A DNA stretch of 64,000 nucleotides from Chitinophaga pinensis (GTDB lineage: Bacteria > Bacteroidota > Bacteroidia > Chitinophagales > Chitinophagaceae). Where the stretch lies: assembly GCF_007896845.1 (NCBI RefSeq), contig NZ_VOHS01000005.1:62001-126000 (forward strand). Direction: 5' to 3'. Numbering within the stretch: position 1 is the stretch's first letter; each line of letters opens with the position of its first letter. The notes under the pieces were generated by a model. It did no database searches. It was not told the DNA's origin and saw only the letters and a program-made list of their open reading frames with translations. The translations under genes were made by a program, and so were the position numbers. This document shows positions 33,361 to 43,400 of the stretch, piece by piece.

Positions 33361-36300
33361 TTATCTCACCAACACTACATAACCAGTCAGCGGCGCAGAT
33401 CCATTCTTTATTTTTATAACATAATAGTAAGTTGCCAGTGGCAGAGGATGTCCATTCATCATACCATCCCAGGGTGTGTTGTAACCGGTGGACTGAAATA
33501 CTTTCTGTCCGTAGCGGTTATAGATTTCAACAACACATTCCGGATAATCAGCCAGATTAGTTATTACCCAGGTGTCATTGATACCATCTCCATTCGGAGA
33601 AAAGGCATTAGGCACTTTTACCTCCTTGAACACCTTTACGGTCAGCTCATCACTGGCGGTACAACCTCCCAGACCTGTAGCTGTAAGGGTATAGGTAGCA
33701 TCTGCTTTTACCGTCAGCATAGGTTGCAGTATGTCCGGATCAGACAGGTCAGTAGCAGGCGTCCATCTGAAAGTGAGTTCGTTTTCATTATTCACGACAG
33801 GTGCAAACCGGATCACCGTTCCTTCTGCCACTACGAATGAAGGGCCGGCGTCTACTACAGGTTGCAGGTATACTGTTACCGGTGCGGTGAAAGGTTCGGA
33901 AATACAACCGGCATTACTTGTCACGGTCAGCCGCACGGTATAGTCTCCCGGTTCCTGATATCTCTTCACAGGGTCTGCAATATTGTCGGAACTACCATCT
34001 CCAAAATCCCATGTCCATGCACTGATGACCCCATTATCAACAGTGCTGTTGTCAGCAAAGAAATTGTCTGTACCCTGACACAGTGTATCAGGAGAAGCTG
34101 TGAAAGCTGCTGTAGGTTTATTGAAAAATGCGCTGAGTATTTTTGCGGTATCGTGTGTACAGCCATAGGCAGATACTACTGATAAGGTCACATTATAAGT
34201 ACCTGCTGTTGCGTACACATGTGAAGGGTTTCTGTCAGTCGCGGTTGCACTGCCATCACCAAAACTCCATTGATATGTGTTTGCGGCTGTGGATAAGTTG
34301 GTAAATATTGCATTTCCTTCAGGCATACAGATCGCTGCCGGCGGATTGAAATCAGCCACTGGTAATGCATGTACAACAGCATTCTTTGCAGTCGTATCAC
34401 TTACACAACCGTTATCGCTTACAACCGACAGTTTTACTGCATAAGTACCTGTTGTTTTATACAGTTGATCGAAAGGACTGTCATTACTTTGTACAGCTGT
34501 AGTACCATCTCCGAACTGCCAGTTCCACGTAGTGATGCTGCCGCTGCCTGCGGTAGATTGATCAGTAATACGTACAACAGCTCCCAGACATACATCAGTT
34601 GTAAGAGAGAAATCAGCAACGGGTGCAGGCAGTACATTTACATTAGCGGTGATGGAGTCTTTACATCCGCTATCCGCAGTGAACACATACGCTACTGTAT
34701 GTGTTCCGGCACCTGCTGCCGAAGGATTAAAATTGCCGGCGGCATCAATATACGGGCCCCGGTAGATACCGGCCCCGGTCACGCCATTCGTAACCCCGGC
34801 AAGCGCAATGGACACGGTGCCCTTTACGCCTTCGCAAACAGCTGGGATACTCGCATACGTTAATACAGGCTTTACATTGAAAGTGGCTGTTACCAACGTG
34901 TCTTTCACACAACCGTTTACGGTCGTCACACTGTGCCGGATTTTATAGGAACCATAGTAGGTATAGGAATGTAAAGGATTGTTTAAAGTGGAGGTATTTG
35001 GATTTCCGGTTGTTGCATTGGGGTCTCCAAAATCCCATGCATAACTTGCGATTGCCTGTCCGTCAGGAGCGGTCGCCGTACTTGTAAACTGTACCGGTGC
35101 ACCTTGTGCGATACAATCATCCGGGTATGTAAATGAAGCTACTGGTGCTGCGTATACTGTCACTGTTTTCCTGACGGTATCACTCACACACAGATCACTT
35201 ACTTTCACTACCTGACTGACAGTATAAGTTTTATAATCGGCATAGGTGGCTGTTGTTGCCGAATTGGTAGTATTTGTTTTACTGGTACCGTTGCCAAAAT
35301 CCCAGTTCCATTCTTTTATTGGCGCCGGACCAGCATACGCCGCATTGTCATTAAAAGTAACGGTACTACCAGCGCAGATTGCCGCAGTTGTAACGGCAAA
35401 ATCTGCTACCGGTTTGTTATAGACTGTCAGGTTAAAGCTTGTATCTGCCACACAACCATCTTCTGTAACTACCGCATATGTGATGGCTTGTGTACCGGCG
35501 CTCAGGCGCTGGCCTGTCTGTTGTAATGCAGATGTTACACCACCCGGGAAACCCCATTTCCATTGCGTCAGTTTATACCCGTTACTGCTGTCTTTACCGG
35601 CGAAATAAGCCGTATCCAGTTCACAGGCAGTAGCGAATGTATAAGCAGCAAGCGCATCCGGTTTACCCTTTACGGCCACTGTAAAGTTGACTTCTTCTGT
35701 GTTATTACAGTTATCGATATGTGGTGCTGTGGATAATACGGTGATATCATAATAACCGGCGTTCGGAAATGTATAAGGCTGTGGTAAAGTATACTGATAG
35801 TACTGTACGCCCTCAATCAGCAGCTGTTTTGCAGGAGCCGGCGAATTCTGTACAACATCTGCGGCAGGACTGATATCAGCGCCCAGCTTACTCAGTTGCC
35901 ATTCCAATTTTGTAGGTTGATAGGTCAGCAACACAGATAGATCCAGCGGCGTATTCACACAGGTGAATGGGTGCATTGGTCTGGAGGTATCTGCCTGATT
36001 GTGGATCTGTCCGATCGCGTTCAGATTATTGATGAAGGTACCGGCGTTATATCCGTAACTTTCAAAGTCACCAAGGCCATAGGTAGTGGCATTAAAGGCA
36101 GAATCACTCTGTACGGTACATTGTGCAGCAGCAGCTGTCCAGCGTTTAACAACTACGGTATAACCCGGCAGGTTCGGATGTGGATAACTCAGATCAAATG
36201 TATTCTGACCATCTATTTTCAGGGAAGGAATACCATTATCAGGGATAACAAGTAAGAGCCCATTCACTTCAATCTTTTCCACATTATTTCTGTAGAAGGC

Positions 36301-37476
36301 TACTTTCTTCGTGGCTTGTTCAACCGGACTGAGATAGATCATTTCAGGGTCTCCGATACCGGTTGTATTCGGACAACCACCCTGAGAGGCCATAAACTGC
36401 GCCAGTAAAACCGGCTTATCAGCTTCAATATAATCAGCAGTGTTGCTGACAAATTCATAACAGGAATGAGACAAGCCTGTCAATACAACACCGTTACGTT
36501 TTACGATAGTGGAAGGATCTTTAACGACTACTTTATAAGGATTCGTCTGGAAACTGGTGGCTACTCTGCCTGAGATAGGTGCTGTCAGGTAACGTTTTCC
36601 CCATGCCTGATAAGGAAATACCTGTTGCATATTATTATCTCCGCTGGTGCCTGCGGTACTACCAGGGCAATTAATGCTCGTACGGCTACTACCGGAAAAT
36701 ACGGATATGGGGAAACATTTGCCGGATGCATTGGCGATGGATCGAACAGTAGTACCTGTCAGCTCTTTTCCTTTACCACCACCGAGTGGCGCACCTACCA
36801 ACTGGTAGATATCACCTTTGTTGAGCGTCACCGTAAACGGTACGTTAGCTGGACGTCCGTTACGGCTCGACTCAGAGGGGTTAATCTCAACCATCGTATT
36901 GTCTTCCTTCGCGATGACATACATCCAGGAAAAACAGTCATTTGCAAAGCTCTGCTGGCTATTTAATGAGATATAAGAGTATCCCCAGGTAGAAACCGGC
37001 ATCAGCATAGTAGCACCTGATGATACGCTTCCGTAAATGTGTGCATAAGCTACGATCGGCACGTCACTTACGATATGAATACCTTTATTACTAAAGACCC
37101 CTTCCCCACCGGTACCACCATAAGAAGGCGGTACAGAATACAGTCTGGCATCTACGGAACCGGCTTTAGGAATAAGATCGCTTACGATCACTGTATTTGC
37201 GGGAATAGTATATGTTCTTGACCATGCAGTTCCATCGATACTTATCGTAACAGTCGCAGCATCTTCTGCACTCAGGTATACGACCATGTTCTGGCTATTG
37301 GTAAAGCCGGGTTCCATAAACTGATGGTGTCCATAACCAACCCAGAATTCTTTACCTCTATTGGACAGTCCCTGAGCCATTGTGCTAATGCCGCACAGTG
37401 TGAGTAAGCAGGCAGCAGCGCCTGTACGGACTGCTGCCTGCATTTTTTTGAAAATGTTGGTTACGAATGTCGTCAT
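33361..37476 (-). CDS. Secreted 1371-residue PKD-repeat protein with IgGFc-binding-like domain and T9SS type B C-terminus
   Basis: After a signal peptide ('AAACLLTLCGISTMAQ') residues ~40-500 form an IgGFc-binding-protein-like domain ('GKEFWVGYGHHQFM', 'VPIVAYAHIYGSVSSGATML', 'NVPFTVTLNKGDIYQL'). From ~600 there are about six PKD-type domains with the 'WxFGDG' core (e.g. 'WNWQFGDG', 'YQWSFGDG', 'WTWDFGDG') and further Ig-like units. The C-terminus ('VPNAFSPNGDGINDTW', 'IYNRYGQKVFQS', 'GHPLPLATYYYVI') is the gliding-motility-associated type B T9SS sorting domain, so the protein should be exported to the cell surface. Its gene starts 2 bp after the stop of the 2972-residue cargo gene. A role as a surface adhesin or binding protein is likely. 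Confidence 0.88.
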   Translation of the reverse strand: MTTFVTNIFKKMQAAVRTGAAACLLTLCGISTMAQGLSNRGKEFWVGYGHHQFMEPGFTNSQNMVVYLSAEDAATVTISIDGTAWSRTYTIPANTVIVSDLIPKAGSVDARLYSVPPSYGGTGGEGVFSNKGIHIVSDVPIVAYAHIYGSVSSGATMLMPVSTWGYSYISLNSQQSFANDCFSWMYVIAKEDNTMVEINPSESSRNGRPANVPFTVTLNKGDIYQLVGAPLGGGKGKELTGTTVRSIANASGKCFPISVFSGSSRTSINCPGSTAGTSGDNNMQQVFPYQAWGKRYLTAPISGRVATSFQTNPYKVVVKDPSTIVKRNGVVLTGLSHSCYEFVSNTADYIEADKPVLLAQFMASQGGCPNTTGIGDPEMIYLSPVEQATKKVAFYRNNVEKIEVNGLLLVIPDNGIPSLKIDGQNTFDLSYPHPNLPGYTVVVKRWTAAAAQCTVQSDSAFNATTYGLGDFESYGYNAGTFINNLNAIGQIHNQADTSRPMHPFTCVNTPLDLSVLLTYQPTKLEWQLSKLGADISPAADVVQNSPAPAKQLLIEGVQYYQYTLPQPYTFPNAGYYDITVLSTAPHIDNCNNTEEVNFTVAVKGKPDALAAYTFATACELDTAYFAGKDSSNGYKLTQWKWGFPGGVTSALQQTGQRLSAGTQAITYAVVTEDGCVADTSFNLTVYNKPVADFAVTTAAICAGSTVTFNDNAAYAGPAPIKEWNWDFGNGTSKTNTTNSATTATYADYKTYTVSQVVKVSDLCVSDTVRKTVTVYAAPVASFTYPDDCIAQGAPVQFTSTATAPDGQAIASYAWDFGDPNATTGNPNTSTLNNPLHSYTYYGSYKIRHSVTTVNGCVKDTLVTATFNVKPVLTYASIPAVCEGVKGTVSIALAGVTNGVTGAGIYRGPYIDAAGNFNPSAAGAGTHTVAYVFTADSGCKDSITANVNVLPAPVADFSLTTDVCLGAVVRITDQSTAGSGSITTWNWQFGDGTTAVQSNDSPFDQLYKTTGTYAVKLSVVSDNGCVSDTTAKNAVVHALPVADFNPPAAICMPEGNAIFTNLSTAANTYQWSFGDGSATATDRNPSHVYATAGTYNVTLSVVSAYGCTHDTAKILSAFFNKPTAAFTASPDTLCQGTDNFFADNSTVDNGVISAWTWDFGDGSSDNIADPVKRYQEPGDYTVRLTVTSNAGCISEPFTAPVTVYLQPVVDAGPSFVVAEGTVIRFAPVVNNENELTFRWTPATDLSDPDILQPMLTVKADATYTLTATGLGGCTASDELTVKVFKEVKVPNAFSPNGDGINDTWVITNLADYPECVVEIYNRYGQKVFQSTGYNTPWDGMMNGHPLPLATYYYVIKIKNGSAPLTGYVVLVR

Positions 37477-37478
37477 GG

Positions 37479-40400
37479 TTATCTGATCAGGTTGATAATT
37501 CCTTTCTTATCTACCGTACTGCCATCTGCCAGTTGCAGTCTGCACACATACATGTATACACCTGATGGCTGTGGTTTGCCTTTGTAAGTACCATCCCATC
37601 CACGGCTCTGGATATCAGATTCGAAGAGTTTTTCTCCCCATTGGTTGAAGATCATCAGGTGGATATCTTTAATGATGCTACCATATACTTTCAGTTCATC
37701 ATTCACCGCATCACCATTAGGCGTAAAGGCATTCGGAATGTAGATACCGTCCAGCAGTGTGGTACCACTTACCGGTCCTGTTTCTACAGGTTTACAACCC
37801 AGCGCTCTTACCCACAGTTTCACTTCCTGCATTGGCTGTAAGCCGGTAATGGTATGGAATAATCCTTTGCTACCGGAAGAAGGAACGGTCCAGTTCAGAC
37901 CATCCGTTGACACCTCATATCCTGAAGCATTCGGCACCGCATCCCAGACGAAACGCAGGGCATTTACACCTGTAGAATCGAGTGTTACGACTGGTGCTGT
38001 CAGCTGTGGTAACACGGTGAGCACCGCTGGTGTACGCACAGGAGATGCACAACCATCCTTATTTGTTTCGAGATAATATTTCACATCTGCAGTAACATTG
38101 GTGACGCTCAGTGTACTGCCATCTGCTATTTTATTACCGCCTGCTGGTGCATCATACCAGCTGTAGTCTACTCCTGTTGCAGGGCTCTGTACCTCGAAAG
38201 AAGCGTCAGTACCCATACAGATGGTCAGTGAGTCTGTAACCAGTATACCTTCTGCCGGTCCTTTTACTTCCAGCTCTTTGGTTGTATCGGCTATACATCC
38301 ATCTGCTGCCACCAGTCCAATTGTCACATCGTATGTACCACCGGAAGAGTAGAGATATACAGGAGATTGTATGCTATCTATCGCACCATTACCAAACTCC
38401 CATTTCCATTTAGTGATAGCTGCGTTATTTGTGGTTGATCCTGTTCCTTCGAAGTGTACGGAGTCGCTTACACATCCATTGAAGGTGGCGGTATAGTCCA
38501 CTTTCGGCGCAGCGATTACATTCACCGGCAGGAAGGTTTCTACTTTATTATCACAGCCTTCGAATGACGGATCCTGCATTACTACCGGCACATAATAAGT
38601 ACCTGCTTTGGAGAAGGAGTAATCTGCATCAATTGCAAAACGGTAGTATTTCTTATTGTTAGCGATGAATGAATCAACCGGTACCGGATTATTCTGTGTT
38701 ACATCAGCAGCAGGTGTGATGTTGCTTACCTTACTGATGTTCCACTGTAAAGAAGTAGGACGCTGTGTTGAGATAAAGGTGAATCTGAACGGCGTATTCT
38801 CACAGGTGTAATCATTAGCCGCACCTGTACCGTTATTCACGTTAGAGATTGAAGCACGGGTATTCAGATTTCTTACCAGAGTACCTGCGTTATAGCCGTA
38901 GCTTTCAGCATCTCCCAGACCGTATGTGATCGCGGTAAATGCGGAGTCACTGGTTACATAGCTCTGTGCTTTTGTAGCATCCCAGCGTTTCACCACTACG
39001 GTGTAACCCGGTAAAGCAGGGTGAGGATATTTAAAGTCAAACAGTGTGCTGTTATCTATTTTCAGACTGTTCACACCATTGGTAGGGATGATTAGTGTCA
39101 GATAGTTGGAGATAATTCCTTCTTCCGTGTTACGATAGAAACCAAGCTGTTTAATACCCTGTTCTATCGGACTGAGATAGATCATTTCCGGATCACCATA
39201 ACCATCGGCATTGAAACATCTGCCGGTAGACGCGATATACTGTGCTACCATGATTGGCTGATCTGCTTCGATATAGTTAGGTTCTTCACTTACATATTGA
39301 TAGAAACGTCCTTTATTGAGTCCGGTCAGTGTAACGCCATCTACTTTTACTTTTGTAGCCGGATCTTTTACCATAATCCTGTAGACGTTACCCATCAGTT
39401 TTGAAGGATCTTCATCTGTAGATGTAGGCGCTGTCAGGTAACGTTTGCCCCATGCCTGTGAAGGGAAACACTGCTGGATAAAGTTATCACCACTACCACC
39501 ACTACCTGTAGGATCACAGCTTACGCTGGTACGGCTGTTACCGGAGAATACGGCAATCGGATAACATTTACCGGCTGAGTTAGATACTGATCTGAAGATT
39601 GTACCTGTTACATCATAACCGGTGGTTTCACTTACCCTTGCACCTAATACCTGATACACATCACCTTTGTTCAGTGTTACGGTAAATGGTACGTTAGCAG
39701 GGTGACCGGTTGCTGTCGGAACAGACGGCGTAATCTCTACTACCGTATTTGGCTGATCAGCGATCACATAAGCCCATGAGTAGTCAGCGGCGCCGTATAC
39801 CTGATTGTAACCCAGTGCATAGTATTCATATCCATAGGTACCTACCGGCAGGAGCATGGTAGCACCTGAGGACTGATTACCATAAATATGTGCGTATGCT
39901 ACAATCGGCTTATCACTTTCTATGCTGATACCTCTGTCAAAGAGACCTTCTGATACCAGACGGGCATCTTCCAGTCCATTTTTCGGTATCATGTCTGTTG
40001 CCAATGTTGAATTAGCATCCAGATGGTAATGTTTAATCCAGCTGGTACCATTCACTTTTACGGTAACGTCAGCAGCTTCCTGTGCACTCAGGTAAAGCAC
40101 CATATCCTGATCATTACTACTGAAGAAGAAGTCATGATGACCGTATGCCACCCAGAAACGGGTACCTCTGTTCGAGCTGTCGGCCGGTGGAATCACAACA
40201 GGAACTACCGCTCTTGCGCTATCAACCAGACCCGTGAATTTATCAAGGAAGCTCAATTTAGATTCCGTGATATAGTTATTGTATTCATCTACTTTGCTAC
40301 TGTCTGTCACCAGCCACTTATCATCCGCATCTGTTCTGCCTAATCCCAGCTGTGATTGCTGTCTTACAAAACCCTGCCATGGATCCATATAGAAGGTCTT

Positions 40401-43400
40401 CACGGAGAAGTCGAATGCACCTGTGCCGCTTGTCTGCACATCATTATAGAAGTACATTTTTTCTACAGACGCATCTACATTCGGAGGTACTGTGCCTGTA
40501 TATCTTCTGATATCCACAGTAGCAGGAACCGGTGCACCGGCTGCCCATGTGATGGACATCACACTGTCAGAACCCATCATAAAGTGCTGGGTAGTACCGG
40601 CAGCAGGTGCCGCAGGCGTAGCTGTCAGCAAGGCTGGTGTAGAAGTCGGTACGAATTCATATGCACCTAGGTCAGGTACACCATCCTGTAAGGTGGCCGA
40701 TCTTGGTTGACCTTTAATATCATGATCATTGAAAGGAATCTGTATACCACGACCATTCAGGGCCCATACACCGGGTGCATTCACCACCGGACTACCATCC
40801 GTCAGGTTCAGTTCCGGTTTATAGAAGATGGAGTGTATATCCAGTCCGGTATGTCCTATCCATGAAGCTAAAGTTGCATCTTTATAAAGAGAGGTAGATG
40901 CCAGTACTGCACCGGAAGAATAGATCAGGTTGTAGTCTGTATTCTCTCCCACTACACTACCCATATCCAAAGCGATACCTGCTGCACCGTGACTAAAGAT
41001 GTTATTTCTTACCACTACGCTGCTGCCGTCATCGTCTCTGAATCTGGCGGTGATATTGGTGGTTTTACCTGACAGATCAGGAGAACCGTTATAGATCGTG
41101 TTGTTATAGTAAGTAGCAGCCTTATCACCGTCTACATACAGTCCATAAACTGTTTTATTGGCTGTTACGAGGCTCACTACGTTATTCAGTATACTGGTGT
41201 TATTATTATCGCCGGTATATAAACCATAGAGCGATGCTTTGTTGTTGGTCAGTGCAATGATCTTATTGCCAATGATTTCAAACGGCGCATAAGTTTCAGT
41301 AGTACCCCATCTTGCCTGAATACCATATATTTTATCACTGGATACGGTATTCAGGATGTTAACGGTATTCTGATTGATCTGCCATGCAGTATCTGATTCG
41401 AAGACATAGATACCATAGCCTGAGCTGCTCATATCACCATCCAGATTGATGATATTTCTGGTCATCTGCATACGGCTGGTATACTGCGAATAGATACCCC
41501 ATTTGAAGCTGTTGTTAATGATATTACTGTCAACCACGTGATCTAAAGACTGACTCTGATCACCAAGGCCAAAGAAGTATACACCCGCTGAACCATTTTC
41601 AATTGTATTGCCCTTGATCACAATGTTATTACCAACATAGTTTTCTCCGATGATAGCGGCTACATCTGTGCTGCTGTTGATCACATCAGGAGCAATGATC
41701 TTACAGTTGAGGATACTATCGTAAGCAGCGGCACCTGAGAATACTACTACTTTACCATAGTTATTGTCGGTCGCTTTCATGGTAATACCATTGAAAGTGA
41801 TATAGCTTGCACTATCCAGACTTACCACATAGTTGGTATCATAAGGAGAGGCATACGTCATCGTAACATCTGCTGCAACACCACTTGCACTACGGAAGGT
41901 GATTCCGGCATCCGGACCAGCGCCTGCTACGGCATGCATCCTGATGTGCTCATTATAGGTACCTGCTGCCACATCAAAAATGATAGCGCCATCGATACCA
42001 CATTCCAGAGCTTCTACTGCTTTATTGAAGGACTGGAAGTTAGTCACACCGGCTGGTTTTGTGGGGTCGATTGTATAACGACCGGCAGCAAACGCCGCGT
42101 TCATATTTACTTTTACTGCGGCAGAGTAAGTCGTGTCAGTGCCACATACTACGATACAACGGAAGTAATTTTCGAAAGTGATAGGTGTAGCCAGTGTGGA
42201 TACAAACTGCCATTCACCAAAGTTTGTCCATGGTCCGGTAGCTGCTTTTGCACGCTGCCAGCGATACGTCTGGGTACCACCTTTAGTATTACCTGTCAGG
42301 TCCAGTTTTACTGTATCTCCAAGACAGATACCACTACCCGGTGTGGCAGTCGCGGTACCGGCTACAGGAGGAGCAGTACATTTTGGAATATTGATTTCAT
42401 ATGCGCCCAGATCTGGTGTAGTTGTACTTCTGGTCACACCTATGATATCTTTGGTTACTCCTACCGGAATACCGGCGTTGTCAAACGGAGAGATCACCGG
42501 TGCATAGTTACCATTCTGCATATCGGCATAGATCGGTTCTACACTGATAGATGCTGTACCAAAAGGCGTCGCCTGCCATGTTGCAATATCAGGAACATTA
42601 ACAGATTCTACTTTACCGACATAAGAACGACCTGCTGCCTTAAGATAGATATTATTATTACCGATACTCAGGATCTGCTGGCTGGCATTACCCAGTTTGA
42701 TACCGATCCTGTCATATCTGTTACTTGTTGCACTTCTGAGACTAATGATATTGTTATTGAAAGCAAGACTATCCGCATTACCGTCCAGAGAGAAGCCCAG
42801 TACGTCTGCTTCAGGAGCGCTTTCTATTTCAATTGTATTGTGATAAATACCGGTTTTATTGGTAAATCCACCATAGATACCTGTAACAGTTGATCCGCTA
42901 CCACCTGTAGCGTGGATGATATTGTTTCTCACAATATTCCATACGCTGCCTCTTGTCTGTTCTACAGAGATACCTACGAACCCACCATAAGCGGTACTAT
43001 TACCACCAAAAGGATTCACCACGCGGTTGTTCTCGATGAGGAGACCATTATGCGTAGAAGATCTGATACCATTAAAGTCACTCATACTGCCGTTACGCGT
43101 AGGACGGCTGATGATATTACCCGCAATTGTCGTATTCAGGGTACCATCTGTCAGGATACCATTCTGTGTAAATTCTGAGATGTTGTTATTCAGGATACGG
43201 TTATTAGCAGCCGGATATTCTTCTTTACCAAACAGTGTCAGTGCTGAATAACCACCAACAATGTTATTTCTTTCAATCAGGTTATTATTACAATAAGAGG
43301 CATTATAACTTTCACCTTCATCCGTGCCACTACCATTGATGACCATAGCCACTCCCTTGGAATAATCTGTGGTGCTTACTATGATATTACATCTGCGGAT

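Noticed and set aside
41934-42893. Open frame of ~319 codons antisense to the giant cargo gene
   Set aside because: It is Cys/Thr/Tyr-rich with no domain logic and lies opposite a strongly supported repeat protein; it is a by-product of codon bias. The similar frame at 45849-46679 was rejected for the same reason.
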